Of a DNA stretch of 64,000 bases, positions 8,263 to 17,081 are shown in pieces. The stretch is from positions 147,982 to 211,981 of the forward strand of contig NZ_LITU01000050.1 of assembly GCF_001280595.1 (NCBI RefSeq), given 5' to 3'. The position numbers were made by a program, and so were the translations under genes. The stretch is from Paenibacillus xylanivorans. GTDB lineage: Bacteria; Bacillota; Bacilli; Paenibacillales; Paenibacillaceae. Every line of letters starts with the position of its first letter. Positions within the stretch are counted from its first letter, which is position 1. Below the pieces are notes generated by a model that searched no databases, was not told the DNA's origin, and saw only the letters and a list, made by a program, of their open reading frames with translations.

Positions 8263-8372
8263 TTGAGGGTACTCAAACATGATATATTGGAACAAGCAGT
8301 GTTTCGGTAAAATGAAAGTGAGCAATGGTAGCTCTGCAATTAAAAAGACAAAGTAACAGGGAGAGACGCTAT

Positions 8373-8924
8373 ATGCTGCATGAGGAAAAGTTGATTCAGG
8401 CGATTACGGAGCATGAACAATTAATGCACGACCTGCGGCGGGTTCGCAGTCTGGATCTGCCTCAGTGTTACATAGGTGCGGGGTATATTCGAAATTATAT
8501 CTGGGATGTGCTTCATGACTATTCTCTCCGCGAGTTGCACAGCGATATTGATGTTGTTTACTATGATGTGGAAGACATGCGTGAGGAGCGGGATCTGCTG
8601 TTGGAACAACGGCTTCGCAAGGCGACAGGCAATTCCAAGTGGTCTGTGAAGAATCAGGCTAGGATGCATCTGCACAATGGAAACGAGCCATATCAATCCA
8701 CAGAAGATGCTCTTCGATATTGGCCAGAAATCGCCACTGCCATAGGTGTAAGGTTAGATGATCAGGATCAGGTGGATATCTGTGCCCCGTATGGGTTGGA
8801 GGATCTGTATACATTAATCGTACGCCAAAGTCCGTTTTTCTTGGATGAAGACTATTATAATCAGCGTGTAGAGAAGAAGTGCTGGCAACAACAGTGGCCC
8901 AAGCTTACGATTATAAGATCCTGA
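8373..8924 (+). CDS. Nucleotidyltransferase family protein (NTP_transf_6-like)
   Basis: 183-residue protein of the small nucleotidyltransferase-like family formerly called DUF925. Recognisable features are GAGYIRNYIWD at about residues 33-43, the acidic motif LHSDIDVVYYD (potential metal-binding Asp pair in the polymerase-beta fold) and the W/K-rich C-terminus (KKCWQQQWPKL). ATG 8373 follows GGGAGAG; the longer frame from 8325 has no ribosome site. No substrate is known for the family. It is monocistronic or pairs loosely with the YdcF gene 52 bp downstream. Confidence 0.78.
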   Translation: MLHEEKLIQAITEHEQLMHDLRRVRSLDLPQCYIGAGYIRNYIWDVLHDYSLRELHSDIDVVYYDVEDMREERDLLLEQRLRKATGNSKWSVKNQARMHLHNGNEPYQSTEDALRYWPEIATAIGVRLDDQDQVDICAPYGLEDLYTLIVRQSPFFLDEDYYNQRVEKKCWQQQWPKLTIIRS

Positions 8925-8976
8925 ATCGAGGGCATATGACGGAAGTGAAGGCCCGAGAAGGAGTGTTACTGGATTT

Positions 8977-9708
8977 ATGAAAAAGTTTATACAAGAAAAA
9001 GGCCTGATTCTTGATCTTATTTTCATTGCATGTTTTGTGTTCTTTCTGGTCTTCTGGGGCTGGAACTTCGCGGTGAAGTTTTTTGGCATGATCACTGTAG
9101 CTTTTATCGTGCTAAGACGGATTGATTATCAAAAGCATATCCTGCTAAAACGCATCCTGCTTACCGGGTTCGGGATCGCTGCGGTTTCATTTGTCATTAT
9201 CGAAGCGCTTGTGTTTACTCAGCTTCGTGCGAATGATCCGGAAGAAGCGGATTATGTCATTATTCTCGGGTCGGGAATTAAGGGCACAGAATTGTCTTTA
9301 ACCTTAAAACAAAGACTAGATGCCAGTCTTGACTATATTCGCAGTCATCCTGATACGCCAGTAATTGTATCCGGCGGGCAGGGGCCGGGAGAATCGATTC
9401 CCGAAGCACTCGCCATGAAAAACTATCTTGTTGATCAGGGCATTAGCCCCGCACAGGTAATTATGGAAGATCAATCGACAAGCACCCAGGAGAATATGGC
9501 TTTTTCCAAAAAAATCATTGCTGCATCCGGGCTGGAGCATCCCGAGATCATGATTGTCACGAGTGACTACCATATGTTCAGATCCAAGTATCTGGCGGCC
9601 AAGAACGGTTACGCTGCCGAATACGGCATCTCGGCTCCTTCACCGGGCTATCTGAAACCGATCAATATGATTCGTGAGTATTTTGCAGCAGTTAAAGCGT
9701 TTATCTAG
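8977..9708 (+). CDS. YdcF/ElyC/SanA family membrane protein (DUF218)
   Basis: 243 residues: two N-terminal hydrophobic helices (about 8-35 and 55-80), then an extracytoplasmic DUF218 domain. Family marks are ADYVIILGSGIKG, RLDASLDYI, VSGGQGPGE, EDQSTSTQENMAFSKKII and VTSDYHMFRS. In other bacteria such proteins affect envelope or peptidoglycan integrity; the biochemical activity is unknown. The ribosome site (GAAGGAG) lies about 15 bp before ATG 8977, longer than usual. Confidence 0.85.
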   Translation: MKKFIQEKGLILDLIFIACFVFFLVFWGWNFAVKFFGMITVAFIVLRRIDYQKHILLKRILLTGFGIAAVSFVIIEALVFTQLRANDPEEADYVIILGSGIKGTELSLTLKQRLDASLDYIRSHPDTPVIVSGGQGPGESIPEALAMKNYLVDQGISPAQVIMEDQSTSTQENMAFSKKIIAASGLEHPEIMIVTSDYHMFRSKYLAAKNGYAAEYGISAPSPGYLKPINMIREYFAAVKAFI

Positions 9709-9737
9709 ACGATGTTTGCTTCTCCAATAGGAACACG

Positions 9738-9781
9738 AAAGGCAACCTATGCTCTCCTGAAAGAGTAAAGTTGTCTTTTTG
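9738..9781 (+). terminator. Terminator after the YdcF gene
   Basis: AAGGCAAC pairs with GTTGTCTT (one G-U) around an inner CTCT/AGAG stem and runs into TTTTT. Confidence 0.7.
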
Positions 9782-9819
9782 TTATCGTTAAAGTGATTCA
9801 AGGATAACCCGCCAAAGCA

Positions 9820-9828
9820 TGATATAAT
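9820..9828 (+). promoter_or_regulatory. Extended -10 promoter
   Basis: TG-A-TATAAT (TATAAT at 9823-9828), 35 bp before the next gene. No good -35, as expected for an extended -10. Confidence 0.55.
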
Positions 9829-9862
9829 ATACGTCATTAATAGAAGAACGATGTAGGAGTGA

Positions 9863-10384
9863 ATGATCATTACAGCATATAGGTTACCGGCTCTCTATGA
9901 GCAAAAGAAAATTTCAGCGCATGACATGGAAGAGATTTTACGTCTGTTGGCACAAGCACCATTATTATACGATGACGGACTGAGCATCCAGGTTCAGGAC
10001 TTCATGGAAGGATTGGAGATTGAACTTGAGCATGAGGTACGGCGCGCAGTAATCGAGTTGTATGAACTGGCTGTGCAAGCATGCCGCCCCTTCTCCGATC
10101 TATCTGCTTATGAGCAGCTTCAGGATGCACTCGGACTACAGGCCGAGCTATGGCAGGAAGAAGTACTGACGCTTGTCGAATGGATGGAATGGTTGAAGCA
10201 GATCGGTAAAGGACAAAGAAAACTGCCTGAATACAATTTTACAGCCATGTTGGGGAACTTGCCTGAAGGATTCATGATTCATGATTTCCATGACGAGCTT
10301 CGGTATCAGTTGGAGCAAAACCAAACAAACGCATGGGCGATCGAAGAACGCAATCGCTTATACGCAGCCTTGGGCGTAAATTAA
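9863..10384 (+). CDS. Hypothetical protein, acidic and helical (173 aa)
   Basis: I do not recognise this family. The protein is soluble, acidic and almost certainly all-helical, with long Leu/Glu-rich stretches (FMEGLEIELEHEVRRAVIEL, LWQEEVLTLVEWMEWLKQ). It has no signal peptide, cysteine cluster or obvious catalytic motif. ATG 9863 follows GGAG by only about four bases, but no better start exists, and a clear extended -10 promoter lies upstream, so the gene is real. It stands between a terminator and the epimerase gene at 10467. Confidence 0.65.
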   Translation: MIITAYRLPALYEQKKISAHDMEEILRLLAQAPLLYDDGLSIQVQDFMEGLEIELEHEVRRAVIELYELAVQACRPFSDLSAYEQLQDALGLQAELWQEEVLTLVEWMEWLKQIGKGQRKLPEYNFTAMLGNLPEGFMIHDFHDELRYQLEQNQTNAWAIEERNRLYAALGVN

Positions 10385-10466
10385 AATCAAACAAAACGGT
10401 CGCAGTCGGTGTTAGTCCATATATAGTGTACTTGCTTTACCCAGTATGGGGAAATGAGGGGATACC

Positions 10467-11348
10467 GTGAAAAAGGTTGTGTTGGCGGGTGGAACAGGGT
10501 TTGTTGGTCAGGATTTTGCTCAGAGATTCAAGGAGCTTGGTTATGAGGTGCTCATCATCTCACGTCAGCCCGGTCATGTTGCCTGGGAGAACCAGGCTGG
10601 AATCATACAGGCACTTGAAGGTGCAGAATTGCTGATTAACCTGGCCGGAAAATCCGTAAACTGCCGTTACACGGACGAGAACCGCAAAATCATTCTGGAA
10701 TCCAGAACCCGGACAACCCGCATTCTGGGTGAGTCTATTCTGGCTTGTAGCAATCCTCCTGAACTATGGATTAATTCGAGCACGGCCACAATATACAGAC
10801 ATGCAGAAGATCGTCCCATGACGGAGAAGGAGGGCGAGATTGGCTCCGGATTCTCGGTAGATGTCGCCAAGGCGTGGGAAAAGGCTTTTTTTGAATTCAG
10901 TCTGCCGTCTACGCGCCAGATTGCATTACGTATTGCTATTGTGCTGGGAGAAGGCGGCGTCATGGAGCCACTGACCAATCTGGTCCGTTTTGGCCTGGGT
11001 GGATCACAAGGGCCTGGAACCCAGCAGTTTAGCTGGATTCATATAGAGGATCTGTTCAGCATGGTAATCTATGTTCAGGAGCATCCGCAACTGGAAGGTG
11101 TATTTAATGCTTCTTCTCCGCATCCTGTCACGAACCGCCAGCTTATGGAGAGTCTGAGGCGGCAGATGGGAGTTCGGATCGGACTTCCTTCGCCTCGCTG
11201 GATGCTTGAACTGGGAGCCCGATTCATTCGGACCGAAACGGAACTGGTTCTCAAAAGCCGTTGGGTGATTCCCGAAAGGCTGGAACGGGAAGGGTTTACG
11301 TTCAGATATGATACACTCGATCTTGCACTGGCCGAGATTTTGAAGTGA
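10467..11348 (+). CDS. TIGR01777-type NAD(P)-dependent epimerase/oxidoreductase (YfcH-like)
   Basis: 293-residue Rossmann-fold protein. The N-terminal nucleotide motif is GGTGFVGQ (residues 8-15), followed by LINLAGKSVNCRYT, NSSTATIYRH and VAKAWEKAF, where the usual YxxxK tyrosine block is replaced as in the TIGR01777/YfcH/SulA subgroup. The DUF1731-like C-terminus is recognisable by SRWVIPERLEREGFTF. Function in the subgroup is unsettled. GTG 10467 follows GAGGGG. A hairpin follows at 11393, so this gene is separate from the biosynthetic operon downstream. Confidence 0.85.
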   Translation: MKKVVLAGGTGFVGQDFAQRFKELGYEVLIISRQPGHVAWENQAGIIQALEGAELLINLAGKSVNCRYTDENRKIILESRTRTTRILGESILACSNPPELWINSSTATIYRHAEDRPMTEKEGEIGSGFSVDVAKAWEKAFFEFSLPSTRQIALRIAIVLGEGGVMEPLTNLVRFGLGGSQGPGTQQFSWIHIEDLFSMVIYVQEHPQLEGVFNASSPHPVTNRQLMESLRRQMGVRIGLPSPRWMLELGARFIRTETELVLKSRWVIPERLEREGFTFRYDTLDLALAEILK

Positions 11349-11392
11349 GGAAATTAATCAACGTGACTGAATAAAAAAAGATAACACTACCG

Positions 11393-11430
11393 GAAGGGCA
11401 GAGACATCTGCCCTTCTGCTGTATTTTCTG
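11393..11430 (+). terminator. Hairpin terminator
   Basis: Ten-bp perfect stem GAAGGGCAGA (11393-11402) / TCTGCCCTTC (11407-11416) with a 4-nt loop. The T-tract is weak (TGTATTTT). Confidence 0.55.
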
Positions 11431-11553
11431 CACTTCATCTTGGCGTTTAGCATACCAGCGATCAGAAGGTTGTTCTGTCATCGGAATTTTAGTGTAAATA
11501 TTCATTACTTGAACTTATATCAATCAGTCAGAAGATAGAAAGAGGTAGGTCAT

Positions 11554-12555
11554 ATGCAGCTTAGAAGAGTGAGAATTGTTGGAACAGGCAAGTATTTGCC
11601 TGAACAGGAAGTCACGGATGAGGAGCTGGATCGCCGTTTGCACGTGCCTGCGGGCTGGGTCAGCAAGGCAACAGGTGTAGGTGTGCGTCACTACGCTTCG
11701 GGTGCAGAGACCTCTTCATTCATGGGAGCGAGGGCTGCCGAAGCCGCACTTGCGGATGCAGGATTGACGTTTGCGGATATAGACTGTCTGGTGTGTACGA
11801 GCGGTACGAAGGAACAACCTTTACCCAGTACGGCGGTATTTATTCAACAGGCGATGGGGCAGCAGGATTCAGGTGTACCGGCTTTTGACATGGATGCGAC
11901 CTGCTTGAGTTTTCTGAACGGGTTGGATGTTATCTCCTATATGGTGGATGCCGGGCGTTATAAAAGGGTGATGCTTGTAGCTACGGAAATCGCTTCGAAG
12001 GGATTAAATTGGTCAAACAAGGAGAGTGCTGCCCTGTTCGGTGATGGAGCTGCTGCTGTCATTATTGAACGCTCCCCTGAAGGAGAGTCTTCGCAGATTG
12101 TACATGCCTCGCTGAAAACGTACAGCCGCGGCGCGCGGTTTTCAGAAATTGCCGGTGGGGGCACTCGTCTGCATGCCTCGAATTATGTGGCAGAGCAGCC
12201 TGAACCCTATCTTTTTCATATGGATGGACAGGCTATCTTCCGTATGGCATCCAGATTGTTGCCAGCATTTATTGACGATATGTTGCAGGCCACCGGTAAT
12301 CAGATGAAGGATTTCCAATTGGTGATTCCGCATCAGGGAAGTGCCATGGCGATGAGGCTGATTCGCAAAAAGCTGGGAATCGAAGAGGACCGTTTTATGG
12401 ACATTACACGAAATCATGGCAATACAATAGCCGCTTCCATTCCGATGGGGCTGCATGAAGCGATCAAGCAGCAGCGCATTCAGCGGGGAGATCGGGTGTT
12501 AATGATCGGTACAGCCGCCGGATTATCACTGGGAGGACTCATTTTTGACTATTAG
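11554..12555 (+). CDS. 3-oxoacyl-ACP synthase III family condensing enzyme (FabH/OleA-like)
   Basis: Thiolase-fold Claisen-condensing enzyme, 333 residues. The Cys-His-Asn triad is intact: Cys117 in DATCLSFLNG, His260 in IPHQGS and Asn290 in RNHGNT. The TSGTKEQPLPST and FGDGAAA blocks are also typical. The nucleophile context (CLSFLNGLDV) recalls OleA-type enzymes as much as FabH. Because the downstream genes are not fatty-acid synthase genes, this is probably an accessory enzyme making a specialised acyl product rather than the housekeeping FabH. It opens the operon; AGAGGTAGG precedes ATG. The next gene overlaps by 11 bp. Substrates cannot be told from sequence. Confidence 0.9.
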   Translation: MQLRRVRIVGTGKYLPEQEVTDEELDRRLHVPAGWVSKATGVGVRHYASGAETSSFMGARAAEAALADAGLTFADIDCLVCTSGTKEQPLPSTAVFIQQAMGQQDSGVPAFDMDATCLSFLNGLDVISYMVDAGRYKRVMLVATEIASKGLNWSNKESAALFGDGAAAVIIERSPEGESSQIVHASLKTYSRGARFSEIAGGGTRLHASNYVAEQPEPYLFHMDGQAIFRMASRLLPAFIDDMLQATGNQMKDFQLVIPHQGSAMAMRLIRKKLGIEEDRFMDITRNHGNTIAASIPMGLHEAIKQQRIQRGDRVLMIGTAAGLSLGGLIFDY

Positions 12556-13846
12556 ATTCAGAAAGAATGGACATCCAACATCAGAATCCTTAAATGTGCT
12601 GCTCACAGGCGGCCGGGCTCCGGTAACACTCGATCTGGCGCGTATGTTTCATCGTGCGGGTCACCGGGTTTACGTCGCAGAGAGCGTAGTGCGTCATTTG
12701 TGCAGATTGTCCGGTGCAGTGGAGCAGTGCTTCATGGTTCCATCTCCACGTCATGAAACAGAGAATTACTTGTTAGAGATGGAGAGTCTGGTTCAAGCCT
12801 GGCAGATCGATTTGTTGATTCCAATGTGTGAAGAAGTCTTTTATATTGCTCAAGGAGCAAAGCAGCTGCGCAATCACTGCCGTGTACTTGTTTCGCCTAT
12901 AGAGCAGCTGCATGAATTGCATCATAAATATGACTTTATCCAGCTTGCAGAGTCGCTTGGTCTTTCGGTTCCGGATACCCGTCTGATCCACAGTCGGCAG
13001 GAATGGATGGAAGTACAGCCTGTTCTGGAAACCGAGGGAGAGTGGGTATGGAAGCCAGTGTACTCCCGCTTTGCCGCAAGAGTTCTTATGCCGATATCCT
13101 CCATAGCAGAATTTGATGTAGGCGCACCTGATCAGAAGATATACGCAGGTAAAATGAAGCAGTCCCGTTTACAGAATGATCCTCCTGGTGACACGGAAAT
13201 ATCCTCGGCTTCCCCTTGGGTTGCGCAGGCTTACGTTGCCGGGCAAATGTTATGTACATACAGCGTAGCTTATGAAGGGAAAATCGTTGCACATACGACC
13301 TACGACAGCCGCTATCGAACGGGCAGCGTAGGAGCGAGTGTTTTTTTTGAACATGTGGAGCATGAAGGGATTTACGAGTGGGTAAGGCAATTTGTACAGG
13401 CGACAGGGTTTAGCGGGCAGATTGGGTTTGATTTTATCGAGACAGAGGACGGACAAGTGTATGCCATTGAGTGTAATCCGAGGGCGACCAGTGGCATCCA
13501 TTTGTTTTACCCTGGTGATGGCTTGGTACGTGCTTTATTTGCACCTGAAGAACTGGTGAAAGCAGCAAAAGTGATCATCCCCAAGCAAGGCAGTAAGGCG
13601 ATGTTGATGCTTCCGATGCTGGGAAGTGGATTGCAGCAGCTCTGGGGGAAGGGAAGCATGGGGGCATGGATGGCAGCTTGGCGAGGAACGAGGGATGTAG
13701 TATACCAGAGACACGATCCGAAACCTTGGTTTGAGCAATTTGCAGTTGTACTGTCCGCCTGGCGGCTGGCAAGGAAACATAAGCTTTCGCTGACTGAAGC
13801 TTTGACTCACGACATAGAATGGAACGGTGAACATCGCGATGAATAG
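12545..13846 (+). CDS. ATP-grasp domain ligase
   Basis: 433-residue ATP-grasp enzyme. The N-terminal pre-ATP domain begins NVLLTGGRAPVTLDLARMF. The ATP-grasp core includes Lys170 in WVWKPVYSRF, QAYVAG and the metal/ATP-binding end GFDFIETEDGQVYAIECNPR with Glu309 and Asn311. Such enzymes ligate a carboxylate, via acyl phosphate, to an amine, thiol or alcohol. The start is TTG 12545, supported by GGGAGGAC six bases upstream inside the preceding gene; the 11-bp overlap shows translational coupling. In the cluster it may join the acyl product to an amino compound, but this is inference. Confidence 0.88.
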   Translation: MTIRFRKNGHPTSESLNVLLTGGRAPVTLDLARMFHRAGHRVYVAESVVRHLCRLSGAVEQCFMVPSPRHETENYLLEMESLVQAWQIDLLIPMCEEVFYIAQGAKQLRNHCRVLVSPIEQLHELHHKYDFIQLAESLGLSVPDTRLIHSRQEWMEVQPVLETEGEWVWKPVYSRFAARVLMPISSIAEFDVGAPDQKIYAGKMKQSRLQNDPPGDTEISSASPWVAQAYVAGQMLCTYSVAYEGKIVAHTTYDSRYRTGSVGASVFFEHVEHEGIYEWVRQFVQATGFSGQIGFDFIETEDGQVYAIECNPRATSGIHLFYPGDGLVRALFAPEELVKAAKVIIPKQGSKAMLMLPMLGSGLQQLWGKGSMGAWMAAWRGTRDVVYQRHDPKPWFEQFAVVLSAWRLARKHKLSLTEALTHDIEWNGEHRDE

Positions 13847-14834
13847 AGCATTGGTTACAGGAGCAACCGGATGTCTGGGCAGGCATCTGGCGATACGGCT
13901 TGCCGAGCAAGGTTGGGAAGTTACGGGTATGGGACGCCAGCAAAAGCACGGTACAGAGCTTGAGGCGGCAGGCATCCGATTTTACAACGGCGATATACGG
14001 GATCAGGTGGCGGTGAATGAGGCCTGTTCGGGTCAGGATGTTGTATTTCACTGTGCGGCGTTATCGTCGCCATGGGGCAAATACCGGGATTTCTACAGCA
14101 GCAATGTGGAGGGGACACAGAAATTGTTGGATAGTTGCATGAAAGGTGGCGTACAGCGATTCATCCATGTATCAACACCGAGCTTATATTTTAACTATAG
14201 TTCCCGATATGACATACACGAGAATGACCCCTTGCCCTCCAAACCAGCTAATCATTACGCAGCCACCAAGCGGCTCGCCGAGCAAGTGGTTTTGCAGGCT
14301 CATGCCAATGGACTTCCATCGATCATGATTCGTCCCAGAGCTATTTTTGGCCCGTATGACCAGACCCTTTTTCCCAGAATCGTTGCAGCAAATGCCAAAT
14401 CGGGTGTACCTATGATCGCAGGCGGACAGGCACTCATTGACCTGACTTGCGTGGATAACGTGGTGGATGCGCTATTGTTATGCAAGGATGCCAAGACAGA
14501 AGCGCTGGGTCGTGCCTACAATATTTCCAATGGAGATCCGAGACCGTTCCAGGATTTGGTGAGCACGTTGTTTGGGATGCTGGAAATGCCTTTACGCCGT
14601 CGAAACATTCCCTACAGAGCAGCATACGGAGCAGCCGCAGTGCTAGAACGTGTACATCGCTTGATTCCTGCGTTAGGTGAACCTCAATTAACGCGATATA
14701 CGGTTGGTTCGTTATCTATCCCGCAGACGTTGGATATAACGGATGCCCGTGAGAAACTAGAGTATGTGCCTCGGGTGACCATTGATGAGGGGTTACAACA
14801 ATTTGCAGACTGGTGGAGGGCTGAATCATGCTGA
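13839..14834 (+). CDS. NAD(P)-dependent epimerase/dehydrogenase, 3beta-HSD type
   Basis: Extended short-chain dehydrogenase of about 331 residues. The NAD motif is TGATGCLG near the N-terminus, then HCAALSSPWG, IHVSTPSLYF (Ser) and HYAATK (Tyr and Lys of YxxxK). The C-terminal part (PRAIFGPYD, GGQALIDLTCVDNV) matches 3-beta-hydroxysteroid dehydrogenase-type reductases such as OleD, which reduce 2-alkyl-3-keto acids. GTG 13827 is an alternative start; ATG 13839 is preferred because GGTGA precedes it. It overlaps the ATP-grasp gene by 8 bp and the MBL gene by 7 bp. Reduction of the keto product of the condensing enzyme is a plausible role. Confidence 0.87.
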   Translation: MNRALVTGATGCLGRHLAIRLAEQGWEVTGMGRQQKHGTELEAAGIRFYNGDIRDQVAVNEACSGQDVVFHCAALSSPWGKYRDFYSSNVEGTQKLLDSCMKGGVQRFIHVSTPSLYFNYSSRYDIHENDPLPSKPANHYAATKRLAEQVVLQAHANGLPSIMIRPRAIFGPYDQTLFPRIVAANAKSGVPMIAGGQALIDLTCVDNVVDALLLCKDAKTEALGRAYNISNGDPRPFQDLVSTLFGMLEMPLRRRNIPYRAAYGAAAVLERVHRLIPALGEPQLTRYTVGSLSIPQTLDITDAREKLEYVPRVTIDEGLQQFADWWRAESC

Positions 14835-15688
14835 CAACAACATCGGTAAAACTTCATCTGGGCGCAGCAGGTTACTGCACACATCCGGAGTTTCTGACAC
14901 TCCGTGGTGGAAGTTTACGTCCCGTGGCTTTTCCAGCAGGCTTTGCCTGCATCATTCATCCTGTACATGGTCCGATTCTGCTGGATACGGGATATAGCTC
15001 CCGCTTTTTCAAAGAAACCGCTCACTTGCCAAACGCGCTGTACCGTCATATTACACCTGTGGTATATCGTGAAGAAGACAGTGCGGTACATTTTCTGGCC
15101 CGTTTAGGGCTGAAAGCTTCGGATATTCGGTACATCATCCTCTCGCACTTTCATGGGGATCATATCGCAGGTGTGCGGGATTTCCCACAGGCGCAATTGA
15201 TCTATCTGCCAAGAGCTTATGACGCCGTGCGTTCACTTGGGCCTATTTCGGCTGTAAAGGCAGGGTTTCTATCCGGCTTGCTGCCAGAGGACTTTGATGC
15301 CCGATCATTGCCTGTTACGATGCAGGCGGAGCGATGGATGAGAGCGGGTGAGGATTTTCCTTTTTCCAAGGTGTGCGATATTTTCGGTGATGGCAGTCTG
15401 CTGGGTGTTGACGTATCGGGTCATGCGGAAGGCATGATGGGAATTTTGCTCAGTACTGAGTCGCATGACTATTTTCTGTGCGCGGACGCGGTGTGGTCGA
15501 GTCGTGCTTTTCAGGAACAACGCAGACCTCATGCGCTGGCAGGAATCATTATGTCGGATCGTCTGACGTATCGAAGGAATTTTGACAGACTGGTTCAGTT
15601 ACATCAGCAGTTTCCGGCGATTCGGATTGTGCCCAGTCATTGCCGCGAGGCGCTGAATGCTTGGGGTACAGGGGCTGAGGAGGTATGA
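14828..15688 (+). CDS. MBL-fold metallo-hydrolase (lactonase-like)
   Basis: 286-residue metallo-beta-lactamase-fold protein. The signature is SHFHGDHIAG (His107, His109, Asp111, His112). Further ligands are likely the His in VDVSGHAEGMMGI and the Asp in FLCADAVWS, giving the dinuclear site of hydrolases acting on esters, lactones or thioesters. The N-terminal LLDTGYSSRF block is also family-typical. In the operon it could release a thioester-bound acyl chain or open/close a lactone. It overlaps both neighbours (7 and 4 bp), so it belongs to the same pathway. Confidence 0.88.
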   Translation: MLTTTSVKLHLGAAGYCTHPEFLTLRGGSLRPVAFPAGFACIIHPVHGPILLDTGYSSRFFKETAHLPNALYRHITPVVYREEDSAVHFLARLGLKASDIRYIILSHFHGDHIAGVRDFPQAQLIYLPRAYDAVRSLGPISAVKAGFLSGLLPEDFDARSLPVTMQAERWMRAGEDFPFSKVCDIFGDGSLLGVDVSGHAEGMMGILLSTESHDYFLCADAVWSSRAFQEQRRPHALAGIIMSDRLTYRRNFDRLVQLHQQFPAIRIVPSHCREALNAWGTGAEEV

Positions 15689-17001
15689 GTAATACACTGC
15701 GTATTGTCTATCATTATGCACTTGCACGGGGATTGAGAAAATGGAAAACACGAGCGCTGCTTGGACGCTGGCAGGAACGCCAGATCATTCGGCAAGTGGA
15801 GCGGGTTCGTGAAAAGTCACCTTTTTACCGAGAGTGGTGGGGTGATGTTGATGCATCCAACTGGAGAAGCTTTCCGTTGATTGACAAAACGGTCATGATG
15901 CAGCATTTCGATCGACTCAACACGGTAGGCATTTCCAAGGACGAAGCGATGGCTCTCGCCGGGGAAAGTGAGGAAACGCGTGATTTTAAACCATCCGTTC
16001 AGGGCGTGACAGTGGGCTTGTCCTCAGGCACATCAGGCAACCGGGGGTTGTTTCTGGTGAGTGATCGGGAGCAGGATGCGTGGACAGGGACGGTGCTGGC
16101 CAAGCTCCTGCCTGGCGGACTGTGGAAGCCTGCCAAAATCGCCTTTTTCTTGCGGGCCAACAGTAATTTGTATGAATCGGTGCAGCGGGGCAAGCTTCAA
16201 TTTCAATATTTTGATCTGCTGGAGCGTGTAGATACCTTGGTTGAACGTATGGAGACATACCGACCCACCGTATGGGTAGCGCCACCTTCCATGCTGAGAA
16301 TGCTGGCTGACGCTTATACGTCAGGTACATTGACCGCTGTACCGGACAAAATCATTTCGGTTGCCGAAGTGCTGGACCCGCTGGATCGCAAGGTGCTGGA
16401 GCATGTTTTTGGTCAAACGGTTCATCAGGTCTACCAGTGTACTGAAGGGTTCCTGGGCGCAACCTGCCGCTTCGGCACGCTGCATCTGAATGAAGACATC
16501 GTTCATATTGAAAAAGAGTTCATTGATCCCGCGACCCGAAGGTTCGTGCCTGTGATCACGGACTTCTCCAGAACCTCACAGCCGATAATCCGGTATCGGC
16601 TGAACGACATTCTAACCGAGGCAGCGGTTCCTTGTGCCTGTGGTTCTCCGTTCACTGCCATTGAGCGGATCGAAGGCCGCTGTGATGACACGCTTTATTT
16701 TCCACATCGACTAACGGGTGAAGCCGTACCTGTATTTCCGGATTTTGTAACGCGTGCGGTGATTGCAGCCTCTCCTGAAATCAAACATTATCGCGTCGTA
16801 CAGCGGGGTAACGGGACGCTGGAGATATCGCTTCGGCTAGGAGGAGGAGAAGGGATGCAGCAGGTGGAGGCCGAAGTACAGCGTGAACTAATGAAGCTGG
16901 GTGCGAGGCTGGAATGTAGCGTACCCGAGATCAGATTTGTCCCTTATACGTTTGAACCGGGAATAACGAAGCTGCGCCGAGTGGAGAGACAGCACACTTA
17001 A
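15685..17001 (+). CDS. F390-synthetase-related adenylate-forming enzyme (PaaK/CapK-like)
   Basis: 438-residue adenylate-forming enzyme related to phenylacetate-CoA ligase and coenzyme F390 synthetase. The phosphate-binding loop is GLSSGTSGNRG (about residues 112-122); the Tyr/Thr-Glu block is YQCTEGFLGA; the motif binding ribose is RYRLNDIL. The C-terminal small domain ends in PGITKLRRVERQ with a candidate catalytic lysine. It should activate a carboxylic acid as acyl-AMP and transfer it to a thiol or other nucleophile. The 4-bp ATGA overlap with the MBL gene shows coupling. F420 biosynthesis is not suggested by any neighbour, so true F390 synthesis is unlikely. Confidence 0.85.
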   Translation: MSNTLRIVYHYALARGLRKWKTRALLGRWQERQIIRQVERVREKSPFYREWWGDVDASNWRSFPLIDKTVMMQHFDRLNTVGISKDEAMALAGESEETRDFKPSVQGVTVGLSSGTSGNRGLFLVSDREQDAWTGTVLAKLLPGGLWKPAKIAFFLRANSNLYESVQRGKLQFQYFDLLERVDTLVERMETYRPTVWVAPPSMLRMLADAYTSGTLTAVPDKIISVAEVLDPLDRKVLEHVFGQTVHQVYQCTEGFLGATCRFGTLHLNEDIVHIEKEFIDPATRRFVPVITDFSRTSQPIIRYRLNDILTEAAVPCACGSPFTAIERIEGRCDDTLYFPHRLTGEAVPVFPDFVTRAVIAASPEIKHYRVVQRGNGTLEISLRLGGGEGMQQVEAEVQRELMKLGARLECSVPEIRFVPYTFEPGITKLRRVERQHT

Positions 17002-17035
17002 GTGAAGCGTTGTGATGATAAGTGGTAACGAAGTT

Positions 17036-17062
17036 AAATCAACTAAATCAACTAAATCAACC
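17036..17062 (+). repeat. Three tandem 9-bp repeats in the operon spacer
   Basis: AAATCAACT occurs twice in tandem (17036-17053), then AAATCAACC. They lie in the only sizeable gap (80 bp) of the biosynthetic operon, just before the SDR ribosome site. Confidence 0.8.
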
Positions 17063-17081
17063 GAGGGAAGAGGTGAAGCAG

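Noticed and set aside
15685-17001. Coenzyme F390 synthetase as literal function
   Set aside because: No F420-related gene is present; the resemblance is at family level only.
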